From positions 186,001-250,000 of the forward strand of contig CAJUBA010000001.1 of assembly GCA_910584635.1 (NCBI GenBank): a DNA stretch of 64,000 nt, written 5' to 3'. Positions 42,673-51,441 of the stretch are shown in pieces (the first letter of the stretch is position 1; each line of letters opens with the position of its first letter). The DNA comes from an uncultured Christensenella sp. GTDB lineage: Bacteria; Bacillota; Clostridia; Christensenellales; UBA3700. The notes beneath the pieces were generated by a model. The model was given only the letters and a program-made list of their open reading frames with translations, was not told where the DNA came from and searched no databases. Position numbers and translations under genes: made by a program.

Positions 42673-43527
42673 TTATTTTATTAAAGATTCGTAATATCTC
42701 TTCATCGCCAAAGCGTCGCGCGTTTGCGTGCCTGCCGATTCGCAAATTATATAAGGATTGAGTTTGTATTCCGCAAATACTTCCATAAGAGGTTCGAACC
42801 GAGGTCCGTAAATCTCATCTTCAAACGTAAGATGTCTTAATTCTCCGTTTGCGGTATACTGAATTTTTGAAAAATGAACGTGCATTCTATCGGTCTTACG
42901 CTCTCCCACTCCTTCCAGTAATCTGTCGATAGTGCGTTTATAGTCGTCGCTCGAAAAATAAATTCCGCAATCCCTGCTGTTAAGATGACCGAAATCAATA
43001 CAAGGAACAATGGTTTCATCACCGATATTGCACATCGATATTACCTCTTCCAAATCGCCGAGTTGAGCCTTTTTACCCATAGTTTCCGGACATAGCAATA
43101 AATCGGAAAATCCGTTGTCTTCTTTCAATTTAAGTACCGTTTCAAATCTTTTCAAAAGAGTCTTCATCGCTTCCGATCTATCGGTTTTAAGCGGACTTCC
43201 GGGATGGAAAACGCATCTTTTACCGCCGAACTCGCGTAATGCGGCAAGAGAATCCATAATGTATCTGTGATTGTTTTCCGCTTTAGCGTCCTCTTGCGTT
43301 GCAAGATTTATAAAGTACGGCGCGTGAACGCTTATCTCTACGTCATTTTGAGCAAATTCCTTGCCAATATCGTTTGCTGTCGCCGATTTTATTTGAACTC
43401 CTCTTCCGAATGAATACTCAAAACAGTTCAAGCCTTGATTGTTAAGCCACTTGCCCGCTTCTATAGTATGTTTGTAACCGCTTTGCGAAAACCCTGCGCA
43501 AAGTCCGCTAGGTCCGAATTTTATCAT
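42673..43527 (-). CDS. TIM-barrel AP-endonuclease-family protein (Nfo-like)
   Basis: 284 aa, xylose-isomerase-like TIM barrel of the AP endonuclease IV family. Metal-site candidates: SVHAPYFINL (His), CVFHPGS (His), LCPETMGKK (Glu), CIDFGHLNSRD (Asp, His), MHVHFSK (His) and CESAG (Glu). It could be a true endonuclease IV or one of the shorter relatives of unknown substrate annotated alike in Clostridia. Ribosome site GAGGTG precedes ATG; follows ribF by 8 bases. Confidence 0.8.
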   Translation of the reverse strand: MIKFGPSGLCAGFSQSGYKHTIEAGKWLNNQGLNCFEYSFGRGVQIKSATANDIGKEFAQNDVEISVHAPYFINLATQEDAKAENNHRYIMDSLAALREFGGKRCVFHPGSPLKTDRSEAMKTLLKRFETVLKLKEDNGFSDLLLCPETMGKKAQLGDLEEVISMCNIGDETIVPCIDFGHLNSRDCGIYFSSDDYKRTIDRLLEGVGERKTDRMHVHFSKIQYTANGELRHLTFEDEIYGPRFEPLMEVFAEYKLNPYIICESAGTQTRDALAMKRYYESLIK

Positions 43528-43535
43528 TTTTCACC

Positions 43536-44471
43536 TCATAAATCGCTGTTCATAGCGAATTGAATATCTTTTGTAATTTGTTCTGCAAGTTCATCTTTTG
43601 AAGAAAACTTACGTATATCCCGAATTCTTTCCAAAAACTCTACTATAATTTTTTCGCCGTATATATCGCCGTCATAATAGATTACATGACTTTCTATATT
43701 GAAATTTCCGTCGTCAAAAGTCGGGTGTTCTCCTACGTTCGTTACCGATTTAAGCCAAACGCCGTTTATACAGGTTCTGGTATAATAAGCACCGGGCTGA
43801 ATTTTCAGTTTATCTGCGGGATATTCGAGATTAGCCGTAGCAAAACCAATATTTCGACCTCGTTTAGAGCCGTGAATTACCTTCCCGATAACAAAATACG
43901 GTTTTACAAGATAATCGTTGGCTTTTTTCAAATCCCCGTTCATAAGCAAATCGCGAATATCAGTCGACGCTATTTTTTTGCCGTTGTCTCTCTCAAAATC
44001 CACTATGGACAATTCTACAGAATTTTCTTCGCACCATTTTGCAAGCGTAGATATATTTCCTTCGCCTTTTTTCCCAAACGTATAATCTTTTCCTACTACA
44101 ATGGCTTTTACCGACATATATCTAATAAAATTATCAAGAAATTGAATAGGCGAAAGTTGAGAAAACGTCTTATCGAAAAACGCTTTAACGCAGAATTCTA
44201 CGTGAAGATTATCGAGTTTATACAGTCTTTCTTCAAAAGTCAGTATTTGTCCGCAACACTTTCCCAACGTTTCAAACGGAGAATTTGAAAAAGTAAATAC
44301 GGCGCTTGAACAGGATTTTTTGAAAGCAAAGAGTTTGCACTCGTCTATAAGTTTTATATGCCCCTTATGTATGCAATCAAAAAAACCGAGCGCGATTACC
44401 AAATCGCGTTGATTTTGTTCGCAGTATTCGATTGTACGTATCCCTTTCCATCTGCCCATATCAATCTCCAA
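43536..44471 (-). CDS. ribF: Bifunctional riboflavin kinase / FAD synthetase
   Basis: Makes FMN and FAD. 311 aa. N-terminal nucleotidyltransferase with GFFDCIHKGHIKLI (~29-42) and STDIRDLLMNGDLKKAN (~168); C-terminal flavokinase with GRNIGFATANLEYP (~205-218) and VTNVGEHPTF (~244). Overlaps truB by 11 bases; usual last gene of the nusA-infB operon. Confidence 0.96.
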   Translation of the reverse strand: MEIDMGRWKGIRTIEYCEQNQRDLVIALGFFDCIHKGHIKLIDECKLFAFKKSCSSAVFTFSNSPFETLGKCCGQILTFEERLYKLDNLHVEFCVKAFFDKTFSQLSPIQFLDNFIRYMSVKAIVVGKDYTFGKKGEGNISTLAKWCEENSVELSIVDFERDNGKKIASTDIRDLLMNGDLKKANDYLVKPYFVIGKVIHGSKRGRNIGFATANLEYPADKLKIQPGAYYTRTCINGVWLKSVTNVGEHPTFDDGNFNIESHVIYYDGDIYGEKIIVEFLERIRDIRKFSSKDELAEQITKDIQFAMNSDL

Positions 44472-45351
44472 GATAGCACACAGACTTTGCCGTTCCGTTA
44501 TTTATATTTAGAATAAATGATAAATCGTCCATATAATTTGCGCAGTAAAATCCGTCTTTCGTATTTACCTTTATACTCTGTCCGTTTCTTATCTTGAAAT
44601 ACTCGTTTTCATTTAATTCCAAGTTAGGCATAAGCGTTTTTGTAAGCGCCGACGCGCTTATTACGCAATTCAACGGATTAGCCAAAAAATCTTCAAGACT
44701 GACGGTAAATTCGCTATCGGTAGAAAAGCCACCGCAATCGGTGCGCGTAAGTTCGGACATATACGCGACGCTATTCACTTTTTGCGCAATATCTCGACAT
44801 ATACTTCTTATGTATGTGCCTCCTCCGCACACAATAGAAAGAGTTATTTCTTTACACAGATCCCCTTCCAAGACCTTATCTGTGATTTTAATTTCTTTGA
44901 TAAATACTTCTTTTGCTTTGATTTCAAAATCGCATCCCTTTCTTGCCAAATCGTAAGCGCGTCTACCGTTTATATTGACTGCGCTGTACTTTGGAGGAAT
45001 TTGCATGATATTGCCTATAAATTCAGGCAAAATATTGACTACGTGTTGATAATTCGGCAAATCGGATACGTTTATCAATTTACCTGTGGCGTCGATTGTA
45101 TCGCGTTCCTCGCCAAAAACAAATTTAGCGATATACGTTTTTTCTTTTTTAAGAGTAAAATCAAAAAGTCTGGTAGCGTTTCCGAATGCAATAATTAAAA
45201 CGCCGGTAGCCATAGGGTCAAGCGTCCCCATGTGTCCGCATTTGATTTTGCTGTTTACAGCGCGAGAATAAGCGTTTCGACATTTAATGACGACGTCGCT
45301 TGACGAAAGTCCGTACGGCTTATTTATAATCGCTATATGTTTTTCGCTCAT
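44461..45351 (-). CDS. truB: tRNA pseudouridine-55 synthase
   Basis: 296 aa. NKPYGLSSSDVV (~10), GHMGTLDPMATGVLIIAFG (~39-57) with the catalytic Asp, YSAVNINGRRAYDLAR (~119), GGGTYIRSICRDIA. C-terminal domain is short. Start overlaps the nrnA stop by four bases. Confidence 0.97.
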   Translation of the reverse strand: MSEKHIAIINKPYGLSSSDVVIKCRNAYSRAVNSKIKCGHMGTLDPMATGVLIIAFGNATRLFDFTLKKEKTYIAKFVFGEERDTIDATGKLINVSDLPNYQHVVNILPEFIGNIMQIPPKYSAVNINGRRAYDLARKGCDFEIKAKEVFIKEIKITDKVLEGDLCKEITLSIVCGGGTYIRSICRDIAQKVNSVAYMSELTRTDCGGFSTDSEFTVSLEDFLANPLNCVISASALTKTLMPNLELNENEYFKIRNGQSIKVNTKDGFYCANYMDDLSFILNINNGTAKSVCYLGD

Positions 45352-46310
45352 AATTCATCGCGACAGGCTTTAAGCAGTCTGTCTTTAACATCCTCGAAAA
45401 AGCCTGAAACCCTGCACCCGCTAGCATTTTTATGTCCGCCGCCGCCAAAGAATCCAACAATTTTAGTAGCGTCTACGTTATCGGACGTTCGCACGCTTAT
45501 TTTGTAATTGTTAGGCTTTTCCGTTTGAGTAATCGATACGGCGATTTCGACTCCGGCAATATCTCTTATAAAGTTTATTGCTCCCTCGGTATTTTCAGGC
45601 GTCGTGGAAGTTGACTTAAAATCTTCCTCGCTAAATACAATCAGACCGATTTTTCCGTTTTCAAAAAACTTTGCTTTCGACAGGACTCTGGCGCGCAACA
45701 AAAAAGTATTCATTGGTACGGATTTTAGAAATCGTTCGCATACTTCGCTTGCTGAAAAATCGTATTTAATCAACTCGGAAGCAACTAAATGCGTTTGAGA
45801 AGAAACGCTTGAAAATGTAAATCCGCCGCTATCGGTAACAAGTCCGCTGTATAGCAATTTAGCAACTTTATCGTCCAAACAAGGCTTTTTTGCATCCAAA
45901 GCCTTTATTATTTTATACATTACTTCGCAAGTTGCGCTTATTCCCGGTTCGATAATATTGATTTTTCCGTATCTTGAATTCGTCTTGTGATGATCGATAT
46001 TGACAGAAATTTTAGATTTAATAAAAAAATCGTAATATTTTCCCATTCTGTCCATATCCGCGCAATCGCAAGCAATAGCGAGGTCGCATTTGTTAACCTC
46101 GCATTTGTTGTAATTTTCGCTTCCGTACAAAACTTTCAACGAATCTTTAATATTGCTATCGCAAAATAAATAGACATTTTTCTTAGCGTAGAGATTCAAC
46201 GCTCTGTATAGAGCAAGCGCGCTTCCGCAAGTATCTCCGTCAGGATTCTGATGGGATATTATCGCGATAGTTTCGCTTGAATCAACGGCTTTGATAAAAT
46301 CTTCGTACAT
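45348..46310 (-). CDS. nrnA: Bifunctional oligoribonuclease/PAP phosphatase (DHH-DHHA1)
   Basis: Degrades nano-RNA and pAp. 320 aa. SHQNPDGDTCGSALAL (~20-35), CDCADMDRMG, NIDHHKTNSRYG (~104-115) as the DHH motif, and GFFGGGGHKNASGCRV (~288-303) of DHHA1. Shares a TAATG overlap with rbfA. Confidence 0.95.
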   Translation of the reverse strand: MYEDFIKAVDSSETIAIISHQNPDGDTCGSALALYRALNLYAKKNVYLFCDSNIKDSLKVLYGSENYNKCEVNKCDLAIACDCADMDRMGKYYDFFIKSKISVNIDHHKTNSRYGKINIIEPGISATCEVMYKIIKALDAKKPCLDDKVAKLLYSGLVTDSGGFTFSSVSSQTHLVASELIKYDFSASEVCERFLKSVPMNTFLLRARVLSKAKFFENGKIGLIVFSEEDFKSTSTTPENTEGAINFIRDIAGVEIAVSITQTEKPNNYKISVRTSDNVDATKIVGFFGGGGHKNASGCRVSGFFEDVKDRLLKACRDEL

Positions 46311-46684
46311 TACTCACCTAAATTTTTGTTTTCATGACTTTCGGCATAATGAATCTCATCCAAAATCTTTGAAATTTTTCTGCCGTAACTTATACTGTTG
46401 TCATATATAAATCTGAGCGCAGGCATATTTCTCAATTTGATTTTTGACTTCAAGCAGGATTTTATATATCCCTCCGCGCTATTTAATCCGTCGAGAATAT
46501 CCTGCTCGTTGCCTTCTGCTCCCAAAACGCTGATATAAATTTGCGCTAACGTCAAATCTTTATCAACCTGCGCCTCGGTTACGCAAATCATCTTTCCAGC
46601 AACTCTCGGATCGCTTATGCCGTCTTGGAGAACAATCGATAATTGTTTTTTAAGTTCAGCGTTTATTCTTTCGATCCTACTCAT
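46310..46684 (-). CDS. rbfA: 30S ribosome-binding factor A
   Basis: 124 aa KH-fold assembly factor. RIERINAELKKQLSIVLQD, ISDPRVAGKMICVTEAQVDKDLTLAQIYISV (in part) and ALRFIYDNSI match the family. Overlaps infB by eight bases. Confidence 0.95.
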   Translation of the reverse strand: MSRIERINAELKKQLSIVLQDGISDPRVAGKMICVTEAQVDKDLTLAQIYISVLGAEGNEQDILDGLNSAEGYIKSCLKSKIKLRNMPALRFIYDNSISYGRKISKILDEIHYAESHENKNLGE

Positions 46685-49178
46685 GCTCTATTTGCTCCAA
46701 TATATAACTTTCTATCGTATCTCCGACTTTTACGTCGTTGAATTTTTCCAGACCTATACCGCATTCATAACCGCTTGCGACTTCTTTCGCGTCGTCTTTC
46801 TCTCTCTTTAACGAACTTAATACGCCCTCATATATGATTATATTATCGCGAACAAGTCTGACCTTAGAGTTTCTAGCGACTTTACCGTCTGTGATGTAAC
46901 TACCCGCAATTGTACCGAAGTTGGAGATTCTGAACGTTGCTCTGACTTCCGCGTGTCCGAGAATAACTTCTCTATATGTCGGCTCCAACATACCTTTCAA
47001 TGCTTTTTCAATATCGTTGATTGTATCGTATATTATGCTGTAATGTTTAATTTCTATACCGCTTCTATCTGCCAAAGCCTGCGCTTTTGCCTCCGCTTTA
47101 ACGTTAAACGCGATAATTACGGCGTTGTTTGCGGTATCTGCAAGCATAATGTCCGATTCATTTATTGCGCCGACTGCGCTATGGATAATGTTTATCTTTA
47201 CATTATCTTCTTTCATGTCGTCGTTAAGTTTGAGCAAAGACTGTTTTACCGCTTCTACGGAACCTTGCACGTCGCCCTTGATTATCAATGTAAGAACTTT
47301 CATGTCCGAAGACTGTACGTTCTTAAACATATCGTCAAGGCTTCTTGCATTGCTGCGCATTTGCATTTCAGATCTTTCTTTATCCGCTCTCTCTTGCGCG
47401 ACTTTCTTTGCAAGTTTTTCATCTTTGACTACTACCATTATATCGCCGGCATTCGGGACTTCCGAAAAGCCCTGCACTTGAACGGCGTAAGACGGGAACG
47501 CTTCTTTTACTCTCTTACCCGTATAATCGGTCATATCTCTGATTTTACCTATCGCTGTTCCCGCAACAATGTAGTCGGAAACCTTCAACGTTCCGTTCTG
47601 TACTAGAATAGTTGCGACAGGTCCTTTGCCCTTGTCAAGACTTGCTTCGATAATAGAACCGGTTGCAGGACATTTCTTGTTTGCTTTCAATTCCATTACT
47701 TCCGCTACCAAAAGCACGTTTTCAAGCAATTCTTTGACTCCTTGACCGGTTTTAGCGCTGACCGGACATACCATAGTATCTCCGCCCCAATCTTCCGGCA
47801 GCAAATTATAATTAGTCAACTGTTGTTTGATTCTATCCAAGTTTCCGTCTGTTTTATCAATCTTATTTACCGCTACGACAATCGAAACGCCCGCTTCTTT
47901 AGCGTGGTTTATAGCCTCGACTGTTTGAGGCATGATTCCGTCGTCCGCCGCTACGACGATTATTGCTATATCGGTAACGTTGGCGCCTCTTCTTCTCATT
48001 GCCGTAAACGCTTCGTGTCCGGGAGTATCGAGGAATGTAATCTTTTCGCCGTTGAGATCTATTGTATACGCGCCTATATGCTGAGTAATACCGCCCGCTT
48101 CGCTCATAACGACGTTAGATTTACGGATATAGTCCAAAAGCGATGTTTTACCGTGGTCAACGTGTCCCATGATTGTAACGATAGGAGGTCGTTTGACAAG
48201 TTTTGCCGTATCGACCTGTTGGGTATCGATTATATCTTTGAGTTTATCTTCCGCCGTCTTGTCAAGTTTCAGTTCGAGAGTAATATCGTAATCGACCGCC
48301 ACAAGTTCCGCTTCTTCAAAAGTGATAACGTCGTTTATTGTAGCGAATTTACCCATATCGAACAACTTTTTAACGATTTCGGTAGCCGACTTTCCTATTT
48401 TCTCGCTGAATACCTTAATAGGAATATTTTCGCTGGTAAGCACCGCATGCTCGATTTTGATAAATTGAGGAGTATTGTTCTCCTTTTTAGCCTTTTTGAC
48501 TTTTACGTATCTTGCGGTATCGCTGTCGTCCTCGCGAGTAGTATCGTAAGCGTATCCCTTCTTAAAGAGATCTCTTTTACTCATACCCTTTTTGTTATCG
48601 TCTTTGGCAAATCCCGACTTAACTTCTTTCTTCTTTTTCAAGTCGTTGTTTTTGAAATTGGTATTAGGCGCAGGCGCAACTACCTCCGCTTTTCCTTTAT
48701 TCGGCGCAAAAGGTTTTTGATTAAGGCCGTTTCTTATCGGAGCGCCGTTTTTATTTTTATCGTAAGGCGGACGGTTGTCCTGTCTCGGAGCCTGTCTTTT
48801 AATCATCTCGGGATTTATATATGTTTGAGACTTTGCAGGTTCGCTCTGAACAGGTTTTTGCGAAGCAGTTTCCTTCACTTCTTCTGTTTTAACCGACTCC
48901 TCTTTGATTTGTTCAACTTCGTTTTCCGTCTGATTAACGGATTCTTCGATTTGTATATTATCGTCCTCTTCTTCTATGTTCAAAGACTGTTGAATTTTCT
49001 CTTGTTTGAGCGAGTAGATTTTGTCATACAAATCCTTCAACCTATTTTTTGTCGTCGAAATTTCGTTGACAAAAGGTCTTGAAACTTCTTTAATAAAAGT
49101 TTCAATCTCCTTCAAACTCTTAAATTGTTCATTTTTGTTTTCGTTGTTGCTCACAAAAACACCTCCATTATTCTTCAT
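46677..49178 (-). CDS. infB: Translation initiation factor IF-2
   Basis: GTPase that places initiator tRNA. 833 aa. Long charged N-terminal region (~1-250) with a Lys/Asn-rich low-complexity part. GTPase motifs are GHVDHGKTSLLDYI (~339-352), DTPGHEAFTAMR (~385-396) and NKIDK (~440-444), followed by domains II-IV with SVGAINESD-like HSAVGAINESD. Overlaps ylxQ by 11 bases. Confidence 0.97.
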   Translation of the reverse strand: MKNNGGVFVSNNENKNEQFKSLKEIETFIKEVSRPFVNEISTTKNRLKDLYDKIYSLKQEKIQQSLNIEEEDDNIQIEESVNQTENEVEQIKEESVKTEEVKETASQKPVQSEPAKSQTYINPEMIKRQAPRQDNRPPYDKNKNGAPIRNGLNQKPFAPNKGKAEVVAPAPNTNFKNNDLKKKKEVKSGFAKDDNKKGMSKRDLFKKGYAYDTTREDDSDTARYVKVKKAKKENNTPQFIKIEHAVLTSENIPIKVFSEKIGKSATEIVKKLFDMGKFATINDVITFEEAELVAVDYDITLELKLDKTAEDKLKDIIDTQQVDTAKLVKRPPIVTIMGHVDHGKTSLLDYIRKSNVVMSEAGGITQHIGAYTIDLNGEKITFLDTPGHEAFTAMRRRGANVTDIAIIVVAADDGIMPQTVEAINHAKEAGVSIVVAVNKIDKTDGNLDRIKQQLTNYNLLPEDWGGDTMVCPVSAKTGQGVKELLENVLLVAEVMELKANKKCPATGSIIEASLDKGKGPVATILVQNGTLKVSDYIVAGTAIGKIRDMTDYTGKRVKEAFPSYAVQVQGFSEVPNAGDIMVVVKDEKLAKKVAQERADKERSEMQMRSNARSLDDMFKNVQSSDMKVLTLIIKGDVQGSVEAVKQSLLKLNDDMKEDNVKINIIHSAVGAINESDIMLADTANNAVIIAFNVKAEAKAQALADRSGIEIKHYSIIYDTINDIEKALKGMLEPTYREVILGHAEVRATFRISNFGTIAGSYITDGKVARNSKVRLVRDNIIIYEGVLSSLKREKDDAKEVASGYECGIGLEKFNDVKVGDTIESYILEQIEHE

Positions 49179-49488
49179 CGCAATACGAAAGTATTGCGGT
49201 TGCGAGAGATACGTCGGTAATAGACAAAACCTTGATATTCTCTCTTTTAAGCAATGAATTTAAGTAATTTTGAGGAAGTTCAAGCGTCTTAACTCTTGTT
49301 TTTGCGACGTAGTCCGCAAGTTGCTTCCTGCTGTTTTCTCCAAGCGATTTATCTAAAATCACTATAAGCGGAGCAAACTTAGACCTTGTCAAGCCGTCTA
49401 TACCCCATATTACTTTTCCCGCTTTTACCGCAAAATTGATATAACAATCAATCTTGTTTTCGGGAATATTGCTCTTTAATCGCATCAT
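49168..49488 (-). CDS. L7Ae-family RNA-binding protein YlxQ
   Basis: 106 aa ribosomal L7Ae/L30e-like protein found between ylxR and infB in Firmicutes. INFAVKAGKVIWGIDGLTRS (start of the fold), APLIVILDKSLGENSRKQL, ITDVSLATAIL. Overlaps ylxR by 41 bases if the first Met is used; Met2 is equally possible. Confidence 0.88.
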   Translation of the reverse strand: MMRLKSNIPENKIDCYINFAVKAGKVIWGIDGLTRSKFAPLIVILDKSLGENSRKQLADYVAKTRVKTLELPQNYLNSLLKRENIKVLSITDVSLATAILSYCDEE

Positions 49489-49714
49489 AAACCTCTGCGC
49501 TTATATCTTGCTCGAAACAGCGATTGAGAAGTTTGTTTTTAACGCATTTTTCAACGCATTGCGCACTGTCGCAAATATACGCTCCTCTTCCCGCTTTTTT
49601 CCAAGTAAAGTCCAAAGAAATGTTGCCTTCTTTGTCTTTTACTATCCTTAGCATTTGTCTTTTTTCGTATGCGTTTCTACACGCAATACACATTCTTACA
49701 GGCGGTTTTTTCAT
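49448..49714 (-). CDS. YlxR family RNA-binding protein (DUF448)
   Basis: 88 aa. PVRMCIACRNAYEKRQMLRIV and GRGAYICDSAQCVEKCVKNK are the DUF448 signature with its paired cysteines. Lies 1 base after nusA; YlxR proteins have been linked to RNase P and transcription control. Confidence 0.92.
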   Translation of the reverse strand: MKKPPVRMCIACRNAYEKRQMLRIVKDKEGNISLDFTWKKAGRGAYICDSAQCVEKCVKNKLLNRCFEQDISAEVYDAIKEQYSRKQD

Positions 49715-49715
49715 A

Positions 49716-50795
49716 TTATTCGCCGATATCTTCTAATCCGCCGTTTTCACTTGCCACAGACGAGTACGGTTTTACGTCGATTTTCCATTCGGTCAGTTTT
49801 GCCGCAAGTCTTACGTTCTGCCCCGATTTTCCTATAGCCAACGAAAGTTTTTCGTCTTCTACGATCGCTTTCGCGCTCTTTTCTTCCGGATTCAACATAA
49901 CGGCGATAACTTTTGCAGGCGAAAGCGCTCTGGAAATATATTCTCCCATATCCTGAGAATAACCGATAACGTCTATCTTTTCTCCGCCGAGTTCCTGAAC
50001 GACGCTATTGATACGCATACCCTTTTGTCCGATACAACTTCCTACCGCGTCGATAGAAGAATCTTCCGCGTAAACAGCCATCTTAGTACGGTAACCCGCT
50101 TCTCTTACAATTCTCTTGATATTGACGAGATTTGCTTTGATTTCAGGCACTTCCATTTCAAACAACTTCTTAACAAAGCCGTTGCACGCTCTGGATACCA
50201 TAACTTGAGTCGTTCCTCTTATAGTAGTACGCACGTTCTTAACGTAAACGTTGATAACGTCGTTAACGTTGTACTTTTCTCCTCTGATTTGTTCGGAAGG
50301 AAGCATTACGCCTTCGAGTTGCGTTCCCGCCATTTCAAGGTAAACGGTATCGTTTTCCACTCTTCTGACAATACCTTTGACGATTTCGCCTTCTTTGTTA
50401 TTCATTTCGTCTTTGATAAGTTCTTTGACGATTTCGTTGTTTCTTTGCATTATAACCTGCTTAGCGGTTTGCGCCGCGATACGGCTCAAAGTTTTCGGCG
50501 TTACTTCTTCCTTAACTATATCTCCGACTTTGTAAGCGTTTTTAATATGCTTTGCGTCTTCGAGCGAAATTTCTTTCTCCGGATCAAGCACTTCTTCGAC
50601 AACAGTCTTATAAGCGTAAATCTTTATCTCGCATCTTTGCGCGTTAAGTACGACCATAACAGGTCTTGCTTCTCCGCTTTCTTTTTTGTAAGCGACTGCA
50701 AGTCCCGCTTCGAGCGATTCGATAAACTGTTGCTTTTCGATTTTCTTTTCACTTTCAAGCGCTTCGAGCGCCGCAAAGAAATCTTTGTTGATCAT
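49716..50795 (-). CDS. nusA: Transcription factor NusA
   Basis: 359 aa. N-terminal polymerase-binding domain (MINKDFFAALEALE; LEAGLAVAYKK), S1 domain (~130-200; GEIVKGIVRRVENDTVYLEM in part), KH domains with DSSIDAVGSCIGQKGMRI (~245-262) and LSLAIGKSGQNVRLAAKLT (~326-344). Without the acidic repeats of proteobacteria. Follows rimP by nine bases; ribosome site AGGAGG. Confidence 0.97.
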   Translation of the reverse strand: MINKDFFAALEALESEKKIEKQQFIESLEAGLAVAYKKESGEARPVMVVLNAQRCEIKIYAYKTVVEEVLDPEKEISLEDAKHIKNAYKVGDIVKEEVTPKTLSRIAAQTAKQVIMQRNNEIVKELIKDEMNNKEGEIVKGIVRRVENDTVYLEMAGTQLEGVMLPSEQIRGEKYNVNDVINVYVKNVRTTIRGTTQVMVSRACNGFVKKLFEMEVPEIKANLVNIKRIVREAGYRTKMAVYAEDSSIDAVGSCIGQKGMRINSVVQELGGEKIDVIGYSQDMGEYISRALSPAKVIAVMLNPEEKSAKAIVEDEKLSLAIGKSGQNVRLAAKLTEWKIDVKPYSSVASENGGLEDIGE

Positions 50796-50804
50796 TTTAT
50801 CCTC

Positions 50805-51278
50805 CTAGAAAATGACGGCTTCCCTTATTAAAGCCACATCTTTGATATTAAGTTTTATATTTTTTGTTTTGTATTTCAATTCTATTTGCGAAGTATTATC
50901 GTCATATCCAATCAAAATCGCGTTAAACTTTTTTATCTTCCCGATTTCTTCAATCGGCTTAAACAACGATACTTCCATTTCAAGTCCGATTTTTTTGTTG
51001 AAATCTTTTGCCGTTTTCAACGGTCTGTCAATGCCGGGCGAAGACACGTTCAAGTTATACGGCTTTCCGAGCGTCGGGTCGAGATCGTCCAAAGGTTGGT
51101 CGATAGCGTTGTGAACGTTTTCGCAATCGTCAAGACATACCCCGCCTTCTTTATCGACGTATACGATAAGCGTATCTTGACCGTAAAGTTTTTTGAACTC
51201 CACGTCGACCAATTCCATCCCCAAATTTTCTACAATCGGTTCGACTAGAATTTTGACGCTTTCTGTTATTTTAGACAT
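50805..51278 (-). CDS. rimP: Ribosome maturation factor RimP
   Basis: 157 aa, 30S assembly factor. VEPIVENLGMELVDVEF (~13-29), DDCENVHNAIDQPLD, YNLNVSSPGIDRPLKTAKDF (~77-96). First gene of the nine-gene rimP-ribF operon, GAGGT ribosome site. Confidence 0.95.
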   Translation of the reverse strand: MSKITESVKILVEPIVENLGMELVDVEFKKLYGQDTLIVYVDKEGGVCLDDCENVHNAIDQPLDDLDPTLGKPYNLNVSSPGIDRPLKTAKDFNKKIGLEMEVSLFKPIEEIGKIKKFNAILIGYDDNTSQIELKYKTKNIKLNIKDVALIREAVIF

Positions 51279-51300
51279 AACACCTCTTTTTATAGTTTGA

Positions 51301-51325
51301 GAGCGACTGCTTTTTGCAGTCGCTC
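51301..51325 (-). promoter_or_regulatory. Leader hairpin of the rimP-nusA-infB operon
   Basis: GAGCGACTGC (51301-51310), T5 loop, GCAGTCGCTC (51316-51325). It lies between the rimP promoter and ATG, within the 5' leader, and no T-run follows it in the direction of transcription, so it is more likely a regulatory or stabilising structure than a plain terminator. Confidence 0.6.
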
Positions 51326-51348
51326 AAGTCATCAACTATTGCAATAAT

Positions 51349-51377
51349 ACTATACCATATTTGTATTTCCCGCGCAA
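51349..51377 (-). promoter_or_regulatory. Promoter of the rimP operon
   Basis: TTGCGC (51372-51377), 17-bp spacer, extended TGG-TATAGT (51349-51354). Gives a leader of about 64 bases. Confidence 0.75.
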
Positions 51378-51441
51378 GCGTTTTTATACCGTTATTTCAA
51401 AGAAATAACAAATATATGTTGAAAAAGAAGATTTTAGACTA

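Noticed and set aside
47742..49082. 446-codon open frame on the plus strand
   Set aside because: Exactly antisense to infB, no ribosome site, composition reflects the codon pattern of the minus-strand gene.
51279..51441. Frameshifted remainder of PolC
   Set aside because: The gap holds only the rimP promoter and leader hairpin; no polymerase-like translation in any frame.
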